From Odontocerum albicorne (taxonomy: Eukaryota; Arthropoda; Insecta; Trichoptera; Odontoceridae): a stretch of 64,000 bases of DNA. This document shows, piece after piece, positions 33,667 to 45,211 of this stretch. The position numbers and the translations under genes are program-made. Under the pieces are notes generated by a model. The model was not told where the DNA came from, ran no database searches, and saw only the letters and a list, made by a program, of their open reading frames with translations. Each line of letters opens with the position of its first letter. Positions within the stretch are counted from its first letter, which is position 1. The stretch is from positions 2,949,137 to 3,013,136 of the forward strand of contig OX463859.1 in NCBI GenBank assembly GCA_949825065.1. Direction: 5' to 3'.

Positions 33667-34148
33667 GGTTTTAGTCGATTATCAAATGCCACTACCTTCT
33701 CAGAAAATGTATTATTTTCCTTTGTACACATAAGATATTTTTATTCCAGCATTCCCCCTGGGGGTGGTGACTCACAGATTGAGAAACGAAGCTCTAAAAT
33801 GAAGGATGATTTTCAACCTCCAAAATAATTATGAATTGTCTCTAAATTAATTGTAAATTTCAGCCTATAAAGTGATGCCTCAAAAATTATTTATTCCTCA
33901 AAAATTAATGATGATTTTCACCCTTTGAAATTATGATAGATTTCGCCTCTTAACTGATGATTTTTTTCAACCACTGAAACTATCCTGATTTTTCTTTCCT
34001 TTTTCCTTTGATTAATAAATATCACTTTTATTTCACTACGAGTATGTATAATGTTAATGAATTTTGTATAGGTGAATAATTATTTTAATATTTTTTGCGG
34101 CCATGTAATATCCTTTATATATTTTATTATGGTTGATTTTAAGAGATT
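33667..34148. other. No recognisable gene; SINE 3' trace
   Basis: 'tggttgattttaagagattg' near 34130 resembles the SINE body and is the sequence into which the next element inserted. Confidence 0.45.
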
Positions 34149-34160
34149 GCCGCCTAAAAT

Positions 34161-34784
34161 GAACATTCTCCAAAGACCCACTAGAGTGCAGAATTTCAGT
34201 ACGTGACGAGCCAATTGAACAAGCAGCCCAGTTCAGATTTCTTGGCAGTGAACTGCTCAGCTCTCATGACCTCCACAGAGAAGTAAGGTCTCAGGTAGAC
34301 AAAGCTGCAGTTGTGGCGGGCTGCCTGAGAGATATCATATAGAGGAATAAAGATATGAGAACGGATAGCAAGGTACGCATTTATAAGACCTGTGTGCGAC
34401 CTATCCTCACATATGGCATCGAAGCGAGGGCGGACACTGTCAGGACAAAAAATATGCTAAGGACAACGGAAATGAGAACTCTACTCGCTATTGCTGGGAA
34501 GACTTTGCGTGATCGTGTAAGGAACACCACAATCCGAGAGGTCTGTGAGGTCCAAGATGTGGTCAGATGGGGACGACAGCGTCGACGATACTGGCACCAA
34601 CATGTACAGAAAATGAATTCCACAAGAATTCCACACATAGCTCTGCATGGGGTGCCAGATGGACGGCGTCCGCCAGGGAGACCCCCGAAACGATGGACAG
34701 ATAGCTGGAGCTCAGCATCGCAGGTGGACAATCCTGCAGTAACAGACTCTTGAGTCTATAGAAAGTCTAAGAAGAAGAAGAGAA
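34161..34784 (+). pseudogene. RTE-like retrotransposon, 5'-truncated, 12-bp target-site duplication
   Basis: 'gccgcctaaaat' is present at 34149-34160 and 34785-34796. The plus strand reads FSKDPLECRISVRDEPI, AAQFRFLGSELLSSHDLHRE, KAAVVAGCLRDII, a TAG at 34339-34341, then VRIYKTCVRPILTYGIEARA, LAIAGKTLRDRVRNTTIREV, RWGRQRRRYWHQHVQKMN and GRRPPGRPPKRWTDSW, ending in an AAG-rich tail. This is the thumb and C-terminal extension of an RTE-type ORF2. One stop aside, the frame is well kept, so the insertion is not very old. Confidence 0.88.
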
Positions 34785-34849
34785 GCCGCCTAAAATAAGA
34801 CCTCCAAACCGATTTGTAGTAAAGTGATAAATAAATAATAAAGAAATAA

Positions 34850-35095
34850 ATAAACGATGATGGATTTCAGTCAATAATGAATTTATGACTTTTGACATAT
34901 ATATGTACCCTTCCAATTCAGGACATTTCTTAGCAAGGAGAACTATTTTGTTCCTTCAATCGGTATTATCAATATTTTACAAGATATATAAGATGAAATT
35001 GTAGTCCGACCTAAAGACTAATTTCTAACTTAAAAATTTCGTGATTTGTATTCTAAGTCGAACCTCACGCGTTCAAAACTTGAATGTCTACATAT
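34850..35095 (+). repeat. Unclassified interspersed repeat, copy 2
   Basis: 'gatggatttcagtc', 'aatttatgac', 'aaaaatttcgtgatttg' and 'cgaacctca-gcg' occur in the order seen at 41395-41580. Confidence 0.5.
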
Positions 35096-35299
35096 TTTTA
35101 ATTCGTTTCTAATAAAAAAAAAATAACAAAATTATGATGTGATAATTATGCTTGTTTGACAGAAAAACAATGTTTCACATGATTTTAAAAGTAAATTTGA
35201 CTCCCAAGTCTAGTTTCGTTCTATATTTGTTTTTAACTCTCTAAGACCTGATCAAAATCATGACAACCATTTCAATGCCTGGTTTGTTTTTTAGGAATT

Positions 35300-35714
35300 C
35301 TGATAGCTAGAATTGCGAGGGGCTTACTATAATTGCTATATTTATGTCAGTATTGCGAGGGGCTTACTAGAATTGCTATATTTATGTCAGTATTGCTAGG
35401 GGCTTACTAGAATTGCTATATTTATGTCAGTATTGCGAGGGGCTTACTAGAATTGCTATATTTATGTCAGTATTGCGAGGGGCTTACTAGGATTGCTATA
35501 TTTATGTCAGTATTGCGAGGGGCTTACTAGGATTGCTATATTTATGTCAGTATTGTGAGGGGCTTACTAGAATTGCTATATTTATGTAAGTATTGCGAGG
35601 GGCTTACTAGAATTGCTATATTTATGTCAGTATTGCGAGGGGCTTACTAGAATTGCTATATTTATGTCAGTATTGCGAGGGGCTTACTAGAATTGCTATA
35701 TTTATGTCAGTATT
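35300..35714. repeat. 40-bp minisatellite
   Basis: Ten units of 'attgcgaggggcttactaga' plus 'attgctatatttatgtcagt', nearly identical. Confidence 0.96.
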
Positions 35715-35806
35715 AAAAATATTGTAATAAGACCGTTGTATATTTATTTAAAATATTTGGATAATTTAGGTAAGTATGATAACTCTGTGAATTAACAGAT
35801 AGACGA

Positions 35807-36240
35807 CCTCCGTGGCCTGGTGGTAAAACGCTTATCTGCCAATCCTGAGGTTATGGGTTCGATCGCCGTTGGAACACAGATTTTTTAAAAAAAAGGGATC
35901 ACAGTGTGATTTTCACTTAGGGCCCATAAAAACATCTTTCTGGTTGGTTGGAAAAGATTGTCACATGGTAATAAACTCGCCAGGGGCTTGGGACTTGCTA
36001 AAACACTGGATTAGGACTCAACGGGAAGATTTTGCAACGTGGCAATAAGCCCGCCCCTAAATAATTATTTTTAAAATTATCCATTAAATTCCTGCAGGCA
36101 CTCAGATTTAATAAAAAAGGATTCCAGTCTGGTTTTCACTTTAGGCCCCTTTAAAATTTTACTGGTTGGTTGGAAGAGATTGCTTTATGGTAATTAGCCC
36201 ACCCAGTTGTACTGTATACAACGAAAGTGTAATTACAATA
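35807..36240 (+). mobile_element. tRNA-derived SINE followed by a second partial copy
   Basis: Head 'gacgacctccgtggcctgg' and B-box-like 'gggttcgatcgcc', then body 'tctggttggttggaaaagat' and 'gtaataaactcgcc'. A second body copy without head runs from 36105 ('ttccagtctggttttcac') to the 'tatacaacgaaagtgt' tail at ~36230. Confidence 0.8.
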
Positions 36241-36544
36241 CAATACAAAACATACTCGTACATTTATTTCTGATGCAATGAGCTCTCTCATTTTCTTCAG
36301 AAGAATGGTTTTTCATATATCACCAGTCATCTCCCGCGCACCACTGGTTGAAAACCATTGTATTAGATGATACCAAAGAAATATTGACGACGTTGAAGTC
36401 ATTAATCGGACTTTGAAGTCATTAGTGTGTGTTTATTTAGTAATCAAGCATTCTATTTTGTTGCATTGAAGAAAATACCTGTTGGATTTAATGACATGAT
36501 AATCTCTGCCAACCGTCCTGAATTTTTTTAAAGAGGCTTTAGTT

Positions 36545-36690
36545 GATATTTTGAAAGAAGGTAATACAAAAAAAACGAAGGAGTTCTTTGAGAAGGTGTA
36601 TGGATATAGAGGAAGTGAAAGTGTGTCGTGATAGGAAAGTCTAGCGCTCTGTTTTGCATTTCTACCCCTTCAGAGAGACGGCGAGATGGT
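36545..36690 (+). repeat. Degraded retroelement-derived repeat
   Basis: 'ttttgaaagaaggtaa', 'gagaaggtgta' and 'gtgtcgtgataggaaag' are shared with 8700-8850 and 27720-27865. No coding frame. Confidence 0.5.
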
Positions 36691-36813
36691 AAGTTTGTAT
36701 AATATGTTCCCAACTTCACAATATTTGTGGGTCAAATTTCTTAAACGTTCTAAGGTTTTCGCGGGAATTAATTTCTATGGTATAAGATCTTTTAGAGTTC
36801 ATACTCTTGTTTC

Positions 36814-37040
36814 AGACGACCTCCGTGGCCTAGTTGGTAAGACGCTTGTCTCCCAGCCCGGATGTTACGGGTTCTATTCCCGTTGAAACCCAGATTTCAA
36901 CAAATAATTCCAATCTGGTCTTCACTTAAGGGATTTTAAACATCTTTCTGGTTGGATGGAAGATATTGCCACATGGTAATAAGCCCACCAGGTTGTACTG
37001 TATACAACGAAAGTGTTACAATACAATAATAAAATACAAC
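36814..37040 (+). mobile_element. tRNA-derived SINE, most complete copy
   Basis: The head 'gacgacctccgtggccta' and 'gttggtaagacgcttgtc' gives an A-box, and 'gggttctattccc' a B-box, separated by ~35 bases as in tRNA genes. Then come 'cttcacttaagggatttt', 'tggttggatggaagatattg', 'taataagcccaccaggttgt' and the 'tatacaacgaaagtgt' + A/T-rich tail. It would be transcribed by RNA polymerase III and mobilised by a LINE. The head is not a functional tRNA: no acceptor stem closes at the 3' side. Confidence 0.85.
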
Positions 37041-37490
37041 GTTTTTGGGACTCAAAATGTTGATATTTCGAGGATATTAAAACTTACATCTTCATTGCGG
37101 GTAGACTTCGATATTAGTTGACACCAATAAACTCTGAAGATAACAGCTGTAACGTTTTCGAAACGTTGGAAATTTGAGCCACAAATTCATGGTATGACCA
37201 CCAAAAGCACTCATAAAAAATTCGTTGCCATTCTAATGATTTTTTTGGAATGGTTTCCTGTACCCTTAAATTTTCAAAATAGTTATTGAATTTCTTGAAA
37301 ACATCAAGTTTAAGTTGTATCTTAACACATGCAAAGCTCTAAATAGTCTAGCGCTGCAGTACACTTAATTCCATAATTTGTCATACATCGTAACTTCATG
37401 TGTTCTTCTTAGTGCATATCCTAGTCATTACATTGAATTGTTTAAATTGTCTTCAGCCCACTTAACGTGTCTTCAGATTAAGAGCCACTC
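37041..37490. other. No recognisable feature
   Basis: Unassigned sequence. Confidence 0.45.
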
Positions 37491-37492
37491 TA

Positions 37493-37707
37493 TAGTTCGA
37501 AAATTCTAGGATGAGTCCTGTGACAGCTCACAAATTTGCCCCAATACAACCTTATGTAATGTATTTACCTAAATAACTTGCTATTTATTAGAATTGAGGC
37601 TTATATTAAAGTTGATAAAATAATTAAAATTACTGAACATCGTTACAAGGTTGTATTGGGGCAAATTTGTGAGCTGTCACAGGACTCATCCTAGAATTTC
37701 CGAACTA
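37493..37707. mobile_element. 215-bp palindromic MITE, copy 3
   Basis: TA flanks at 37491-37492 and 37708-37709, ends 'tagttcgaaaattctagga' and complement 'tagttcggaaattctagga'. Same length and near-identical sequence to 17107-17321 and 18011-18225. Confidence 0.93.
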
Positions 37708-38084
37708 TAGTAGACACGTAACTCGTAGTTCGTCATCATATTGTTGGCAATACTGTCCAAAATGGAGTAGTATTGTTACTTGTACCCTTTTTTATTTTCT
37801 TTTTTATATTACTGGAAATGAAATTCGGAACCCCCGAGTGGAAGACAAACATCTCAACAACTGGACCACCAACTGTCAACAGGGATTGGTGGGACCGAAG
37901 ACAATGTTGTGTTTTAGCAACACTTTTAATATGTTCGTATTGAAACTGTTTTCATTGCATTTTTTTTTTACGAACAATGCTATTAAGAGTGTTATCACTC
38001 GCAAACGGGTTGATCTTGTTGAACGAATTTTTCTATATTAATATCTTTTAGCGGATTGGTTCTTCAAGGAAGAGATGATGGTAG

Positions 38085-38460
38085 TTGTTGGTAAATAAAT
38101 AAAACACGTTAGATCGCAATGCGGAAAGAGAGTGTTTATTTTTATAGTAGCGTAGGTATTTATATGTTTTTGGAATATGCACGGGAGTGCGCTCGCGATA
38201 TGCTTCTGTCTCGCTTCTGTGAATGCAGAAAACGATTAATATCGTATGTGGGTGATATTTTATTTACGAAACTGGCGAGACAGCGTGGTGCATTCTCTCT
38301 CTAGTATGGAATGCGGCGCGATGCTCGGCCGGCGTCAATGGTTGGCATGTGATCTTTGGACTATTTACTATAATTTATCGAGGAATCCGAAGGTCGTTTC
38401 ATCGGTCATTGACCGTATGTATGCGACAATATTCAGCGACGACTGTGGTTCCCCACAATC
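38085..38460 (+). repeat. LTR-like interspersed repeat, copy 1
   Basis: Shares 'cgaaactggcgagacagcgt' and 'tcatcggtcattgaccg' with 45335-45720, and comparable spacing. The GC content is above its surroundings, and both copies start near 'agtgnttttatt'. Solo LTRs of a BEL/Pao- or Gypsy-like element would fit, but no TG...CA ends or target duplication could be fixed. Confidence 0.4.
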
Positions 38461-39110
38461 TTCCATATTTCAATTGAAATATTATCTCTTAAATATTTTC
38501 AAATTCAATATCTAAAATCTGGTATTTTCTTATCACTCGCACACGGGTTGATCTTGTTGAACGAATTTTCCTACATTAATATCTTCCATATTTCAATTGA
38601 AATATTATCTCTTATTAAATATTTTCTAATTCAATATCTAACATATAATATTTACAAATGCAATATCCCTTATCAAATGCAATAAATCTTATTTAATTGT
38701 GTTAAATGCAATATATCTTATGAAATGTTTTCAAATGCTGTACCCCTGACTAAGCATTTTCAAATACAATATCTCTTATGAAATATTTTCAAATGTAATA
38801 ACTCTTACTGAATATTTTCAAATTCAATGTTTCTTATTGAATATGTTCAAATGCAATACCTCTTATTGAATATTTTCAAATCCAATATCTCTTATTACAA
38901 ATTTTCAATTGCTATATCTCTTATTACATATTTTCAAATTCTATACCTCAGATTAAATGTTTTCAAATGCAATAACTCTTAATATTTTCAAATCCAATAT
39001 CTCTCATTAAATATTTTCAAACACTTTTATTCTTATTAAAAAAATATATGAAATGTTACCAAAAGCAATATTTCTTATTAAAAAATTTAATGAATCATTT
39101 TTCAGTTCAA
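38460..39110. repeat. Degenerate ~28-bp tandem array
   Basis: Variants of 'caatatctcttattaaatat' plus 'tttcaaat' repeat about twenty times with much divergence. Near its start a ~50-bp segment ('cgggttgatcttgttgaacg') duplicates 37998-38050. Confidence 0.85.
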
Positions 39111-39638
39111 TAAATAAATAATTTAAATACCGAAATAGAAACTACAGTATTTTGTTTATTGGCAAGAGTGTAGATGTTGTACTATATAGTATGGTGTATC
39201 TAATTATTATCGGACCCGTCCGCACGAGCATAATGCATTATTTTGATATATCCACAGTGAATTAATGATTTTTTTCTTTCGGAAGTCACAATCCATTGAC
39301 CTTATTTCATATGAAGTTGCATCTGTGTACATAACACCATACTTAGACGGTCTGAAAAAAAAAAAAAATAATAAGTTATATATGGTAATTCAAAAACACA
39401 CAAATCCATAGGTCACTTTTAAATAAACAACAAAATTTCAATGAAATGTTTGTTTGATCGAATTAAAAATAACTTCAAACGTAATATTGTAAAATAATCA
39501 TGAAGTGTCCTTATTGTGAAAGGCAGAAAGAACTGATCATATTTTTTTTATTTGTCTTCTTAGTGCATACACCTTGTTATGCATACTTTTTTCATAAGTT
39601 TTTTTCTCGTCTCTATTGAAGAATTTAATTCAGTTATA

Positions 39639-40204
39639 CTCAAGAAAATGTAGGATGGTCCCTGTGACGTTTGAAACGTCACGTCTCAAATGGATGGGGT
39701 GAAATGTTTTTTTTACAAATCGAATCGTTTTTTTTATAAATCGAAAAATTGTTTTTCTCTAAACTGACGTTTTAATTCCTAATTTTCATTATACTGACTT
39801 TCTAATGTATTGTATGAGTTGTATATATCTTTAAATAGGCCAAGATCCACTATGAATTAATACTAATTACGAATATTTAATTTTGGGGAAAAAAAATCGA
39901 AAATCTAACTATCGTATACCCCATCCCTAGCCAATGCGGATTAACGTAGTGACTTTTGACAAACGTCACCAAATATTATTTGATTTTAACAAACTGTCAC
40001 ATTTTTGCTAATTTGTAACAAAATGTATTAATTTGTCATTATCGTTAGTTTTATGTAATGTATTTACCTAAATAACTTGCTATTTATTAGAATCGAAGCT
40101 TATATTAAAGTTGATAAAATAATTAAAATTACTGAACGTCGTTACAAGGTTGTATTGGGGTAAATTTGTGAAATATCACAGGAACCATGCTACATTTTCT
40201 CTAG
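39639..40204 (+). mobile_element. 566-bp non-autonomous TA-flanked DNA transposon, copy B
   Basis: Left TA at 39637-39638; ends 'ctcaagaaaatgtaggatgg' and right complement 'ctagagaaaatgtagcatgg'. Full-length match to 2197-2763. The right flank reads TC in place of TA. Confidence 0.85.
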
Positions 40205-41394
40205 TCTAGTGGAGGTACATTTTAGTGGATCTTCCGCTACGTTTTGTTTCTTCTATACATCTATACGAGTGCATAACATGACGCCGTCTCCCTATCGAGG
40301 TAGGCAGAAAGGAGAAAACCAGACTAATTATTTGTTCGTGTACATGGTTAAACCTCGTACATCTAGCGGCCTTCTTACTATACAGCAATTATTCCAACCA
40401 TCAGCTAATATACTCGTAGTATACATTGAACTGTTTCAATCCATGAAAGATTTTACAAAAAAGATATTATTTTTAATTTAAGTAAAAAAAAAAACAAATA
40501 AATTACTAAACTAAACTAGGCTTTCCTATTGCGATAAACAAATTTCTTCTGCTTCTACATCCATACACCTTCTCATGGAATTATTGCGATTTCTCTGACA
40601 TTTTCCTTCCTTTAAAATACACACTCTATCCAACAATACTTTCTTCGGTTTTCCTCTACAACACCTTCTGTATTGTTATGGCCTTTTGCAACGAAAACAC
40701 TTTTAGAATTTTAGTTTTATTTGTATGAAGGTTGAATTACATTGATGTATAATATTAACAGTATTACATATATAGTAATAGCTATGATCTTTACATAGTA
40801 GTGGCTTTAAGAAAAGTGATGTTTGCCTTAAATATGGCGTCCTATTTAAAGCAAAGATAACCATACGCACGACTCTTGATAGATTAGAGAGGAATGCGTC
40901 GGGTATGTTATCCTGTCAAATCGATATCTCTGCAGCTTCTCCCACTTAGTGATACTAAATATTTATTGAATTTGGGTGAGATAGCAGCCGACGAGATGAT
41001 AAACTTAAACATAATACATGGAGTAGGTTGACACTAATGTGATAACGCTAATATTTATAGGATCTAGTACATGGTTAGCATCGATAAGTTTGACAAGGGT
41101 TTACATAACTTATAATATTTATTTGAATGTGGATAAGAACATCGATAAGATAACATCGGTTTTGGTGTTTATATCGTGTTACAGATAATGCTAATATTTA
41201 TAGGTTCTTAGATAAGTGGTACATTGGTTGCATAATATATTGGGGGTGAATGAGAGTATATATAAGATTAACATGCGCTGGCAGTAGACACATGACAGTA
41301 TCGGACGTTCAAGATTCACCTCAGAAAAAGTTAAACTTCTAAACTTATGATGTGTTTCTGCCTCTAAAATAAATTAAGACTATCAACCATCTAA
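40205..41394. other. No recognisable gene; retroelement traces
   Basis: Short antisense matches to the degraded retroelement-derived repeats lie near 40270-40330 and 40540-40690. The rest is unassigned. Confidence 0.4.
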
Positions 41395-41750
41395 AACGAT
41401 AATGGATTACAGTCTTTAAAAACAAATTTATGACATATACCCGTTTGTTAATTTAATTTGTATAAATGATTAATATTACACCATAAATTTAAGACTTAGA
41501 TCCGAATTCATAGTCCGGTCTAAATATTAAATATTAATTCCTTTCCTTAAAATTACTTGATTTGTATTCAGAGTCGAACCTTGTAAAATCGAAACTTCAA
41601 AGTGAGGTAATGAAACCACGTTGTCACCTTATTTAAAGATCAGAAATAAATTATCAAGAATTTCTACGAAATTTAACTTTAGTTCCTAACTTATCCGATA
41701 AAAAAAAACACTTATTATAAAAACACAAGTATTTAGTATTTAGAGTTAAT
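41395..41750 (+). repeat. Unclassified interspersed repeat, copy 3
   Basis: See 30525-30900 and 34850-35095: shares 'gattacagtctttaaaaaca', 'ttcaaagtgaggtaatgaaa' and 'tatttagtatttagagttaa'. Together the three copies outline a ~350-bp element. Confidence 0.5.
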
Positions 41751-42509
41751 GATGAACATTTAAATAAATATACACAATTCTACAGGACAAACTTGAATGA
41801 CAAACTTAATCGCTCTTTAACAATATTTGTAAACTGATTTGACTCGAATCAACTTACACGTGTCAGATGTAAATTTAAAATGAATTACGGACATGGCAAA
41901 AACACACTTATCGGTTTTTTATACAGGTGAATATTTATTATGACGTTATTTTCGCGTATCTAACCGAGATAAAAACATTAGATATTCCGAAAATGTGTTT
42001 GTTGTTTTTACCAGTTTCCAGCCGATTGGGTTTCTACCGGTTCGACTGGATCGAGGGGGGTCCGTCAAGGTTAAGTTGTATAATATTGAGAGAGAGAAAA
42101 AAATCTCGTATGTGTATTTGATACTTCTGCCGTCTAAAAGAGATTTTAATTGCGTTTTACACACGTTCTACCAGAAAAACAATCGGCCGCAGAGGTGTGG
42201 ATCTAGGCATATGCTTCCAAGTCACTCGAATGTAAATTTGAATTGTGTAAAACAGCGGTTCTTAACGTGGTGCTATTTGCACGTACCCACTGCAAATTAT
42301 AAAATATGTAAAAAATCTTTTTTGGATTATTGCTTTTATATTATACTTGGAAATGAGTTTTGAAACTATTTAGATATTTTAATTAATATATTTTATTTTA
42401 TTTACACATGACAAGAAATCTATATACTCGTACATACGAAAGAAATCTATATACACAGAAATCTATTTACACGATTTGCGAAAAAACAACAGGTAATATA
42501 ATTTGGACG
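41751..42509. other. No recognisable gene
   Basis: A hAT-like terminal motif 'cagcggttcttaacgtgg' occurs at about 42254 without a visible partner. A 122-codon + frame at 41995-42363 crosses it and is unlike any family I know. Confidence 0.35.
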
Positions 42510-42605
42510 AACAATTTCAATTGATCTGGGTTTGTTGCCTTTCATTGGTCGTGTCCCCAGTAAACTAGGATTTTGCCTGTATTTCACTGAGGACTATATA
42601 TAATG
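42510..42605 (+). repeat. Unclassified interspersed repeat, fragment 3
   Basis: 'gatctgggtttgttgc', 'ttcattggtcgtgtcccc' and 'cactgaggac' match 4190-4270. Confidence 0.6.
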
Positions 42606-42616
42606 TAACATATATG

Positions 42617-43203
42617 AAAGGTCTTTCAAATTGAGTGTTTCCTACCGGTTGGGTTATTTAATTAATTTTTTTAATTCTTGAATAAAACACTGAATTATAT
42701 TTGATTTCAAAAAAACTTTTTATTGATCATTGAAGTATAATTTATGACATTTATAATAAACACAAAAAAAACAATATCCGCCAAATGTCCACCTCTTGCA
42801 GCTCAACAAATGTCCACTCTTTTGTCAAAATTTTCGATGACATTTTGACATAATTGCGATTCTATCTCACCAATAACGCGAATAATTTCGTCCTTCACCT
42901 CAGGAATTGAACGGGGGTCATTCTTATAGACCTGACTTTTCACGTAACCCCAGAGAAAATAGTCCAACGGTGTCAGATCACATGATCTTGGTGGCCAATT
43001 AACATCACCGTTTCCGGAGATTATAATACAATACATAAAATAATTCAACAATTTGAACGCGTTGTTGCATTGTATACCACTCCATTTTTTATAAATGTCA
43101 TACATTACACTTCTCAAATGTCACAAGACCCAGGCAAGTTCGCGACGCCATCTGTGTTTTATCCAAGAATTTAAAAAAAAACCGCTCAATTTGAAATATC
43201 CTT
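42617..43203 (-). mobile_element. Tc1/mariner-type element with transposase remnant, copy 2
   Basis: Ends 'aaaggtctttcaaattgag' and right complement 'aaggatatttcaaattgag', TA at 43204-43205 and a decayed TG on the left. Inverted relative to 11978-12519. It holds a transposase remnant at 42803-43117. Confidence 0.82.
42803..43117 (-). pseudogene. Tc1/mariner-type transposase C-terminal remnant
   Basis: The minus frame reads GDVNWPPRSCDLTPLDYFLW, then GYVKSQVYKNDPRSIPEVKD, RVIGEIESQLCQNVIENFDK and a stop. The 'P-RS-DLTPLDYFLWGYVK' block surrounds the last catalytic acidic residue in this superfamily. Compared with 12165-12422 the core is better preserved. Upstream residues (MRSVMYDIYKKWSGI) do not align with a transposase, which points to an internal deletion joining the 5' end to the C-terminal exon. 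Confidence 0.82.
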
Positions 43204-43205
43204 TA

Positions 43206-43628
43206 GTGTTCACCAGAAAGTCAAAAATATTTAGAAACAATTACTAACTAACTTTGTGTTTTCCTTTATCAATATAAATAACTTAATACGAACAAAACAT
43301 AATATAAGGACAACACTTTGTTGGGTAGCCCTGCGTCTGGAATTGAGTAACCCGGCATTAACATGTGGAATGTTTCGATTCTGCAAAGCAACTTGCATCT
43401 CGTCCTACAAGTGAGCCCATAGGTTTTCTATGTCTCAAGATCTATCCATAAAATTCTCATAAAATCAAATTCTTCTTGTTTTAAATAAGCGTTGTTCCAC
43501 TAATAACAATTTTAAATTCTTTACCCTTACAAAATATGTGTTAACAGTTACGTAAGTCCACTTGGCTAAATTTGGTATAATTTCGTAATATATTATATTA
43601 TACATACATGTAGTGAATTTAATATACA
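43206..43628. other. No recognisable feature
   Basis: Unassigned sequence. Confidence 0.45.
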
Positions 43629-43630
43629 TA

Positions 43631-44380
43631 CAGTGAAACCCCGTTTTTACGTTTTTGAAGGGACTGATAAAAAAAACTTAATTGGACGGAAAACGTAGAT
43701 TCGGGGCTAGAAAAAAAATGGAAAGTAATTTTTTATTTAGATAATTACGCAAATCGGAAAACTTTTTTCAATCGATTTGCGATTTTTTATTATCGTAGCC
43801 AAAGTTGTAATGGGTATCCCCAAATCACGCGCGAGCGAAACGCGTGAACCAACATGTTTATTCACTTTTTCGAGATTTTTCCTTTTCTCTTGAATCGATA
43901 ATGTTTTTTCTTTGCTGAGACATTATTTGAAGGGATTCAACGAAAAATTAAAAGAAATGTAAATTGACACACGACAGTTGATAATTGAAATTGTATGTAC
44001 ACGACCGACACGTTTAAAACACAAGCACAGATTGACCTGCCTATACAGTCTGCCTGCCTCTGATTCGTTAAATTTCCCACCAATTGCATCGTATTACTAC
44101 ACCTTGACCATGAGCATTGCAGGTGCAGGTGCACACGTGTCTATAAATAAAAACAACATATTTCTGCTTCCTAATATTCATTTCAAATATTTTAAATCGT
44201 CGCGCATTTAATTAAATATGTTTATAAATTGATTTGCATTTTAAATATTTCAAACGTAAATTGCGGGAAATAAAAACGTAAAAGCGGGTACTAAATGCAC
44301 TAAAATAAAACGGGATTGAAAAAATTGAACGCAAATAGCGGGAAAACGTGAATTCCGGGCACGAAAACGGGGTTTCACTG
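43631..44380 (-). mobile_element. 750-bp pogo/Tigger-type DNA transposon relic
   Basis: TA at 43629-43630 and 44381-44382 flanks 'cagtgaaaccccgttttta' and, at the right, its complement 'cagtgaaaccccgttttcg'. These termini and TA target duplication are characteristic of pogo-like elements. Inside, on the minus strand, lies a transposase N-terminal helix-turn-helix (43740-43923). Most of the catalytic region is gone. Confidence 0.88.
43740..43923 (-). pseudogene. pogo-type transposase N-terminal (CENP-B-like) remnant
   Basis: A start ATG at 43921-43923 reads MSQQRKNIIDSREKEKSRK before a stop. In the next frame follow EKVNKHVGSRVSLARDLGIP and ITTLATIIKNRKSIEKSF. The 'EKV-----G----ARD-GIP-TTL-TIIKNR--IE' pattern is the psq/CENP-B-type DNA-binding domain of pogo transposases. 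One frameshift separates the start from the domain. Confidence 0.8.
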
Positions 44381-44656
44381 TATTAATATTCATGAATTTC
44401 AACAATAACTTTTTAATAACTTGGTCATTATTGCTACAGTTTTTTTTTTGTATTTACAAATTAGTTTAAGATAAAGTTTAGTATTTTTTTATGATTTAAA
44501 GTATTTGTATAAACTTGTCATAAGTGCATTTATTTGTAAAAAAACCACTGCTATGTCGAAATTTTATTAAATAAATAAATATTGTTATTAAGGGAAAAGA
44601 GGAAGAAAAATGTAAAATTGAACATTCAGATTTTAAAACGTTGAAATGTCCTACTA

Positions 44657-45211
44657 TAGTTCGGAAAATCTAGGATGAGTCGCATGACAGCTCACAAATT
44701 TGTCCCAATACAACCTTGTAACGATGTTCAGTAATTGTAATTATTTTATCAACTTTAATATAAGCATCGATTCTAATAAATAGCAAGTTATTTAGGTAAA
44801 TACATTACATAAAACTAACAATAATGACAAATTAATACATCTTGTCACAAATTAGCAAAAATGTGGCAGTTTGTTAAAATCAAATAATATTTGGTGACGT
44901 TTGTTAAAAGTCACTACGTTAGTCTGCATTGGCTAGGGATGGGGTATTCGATAATTGGATTTTCGAAAATCGATTTTAATTAAATGTTCGTAATTAGTAT
45001 TAATTCATAGTGGATCTTGGCCTATTTAAAGATACATACATTACATTAGTCAGTATAATGAAAATTAGGAATTAAAACGTCAGTTTAGAGAAAAACAATT
45101 GTTCGATTTATAAAAAAACTATTCGATTTGTAAAAAAAAACGATTATACCCCATCCCTTTGTGACATGACGTTTTAAACGTCGCACGGTTCATCATAGAC
45201 TTTCTGAAGTA
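44657..45211 (-). mobile_element. 555-bp non-autonomous TA-flanked DNA transposon, copy C (inverted)
   Basis: TA at 44655-44656 and 45212-45213. The left end 'tagttcggaaaatctaggat' is the terminus of the 215-bp MITEs, while the interior matches copies A (2197-2763) and B (39639-40204) in reverse. It therefore links the two families as relatives with diverged ends. Confidence 0.88.

Noticed and set aside
36814..36890. Possible tRNA gene (A- and B-boxes)
   Set aside because: It is embedded in a repeated ~220-bp unit found in several copies, and the 3' acceptor strand does not pair. It is a SINE head.
41995..42363. 122-codon + strand frame
   Set aside because: Overlaps another open frame on the opposite strand, contains a transposon-like terminal motif and resembles no family.
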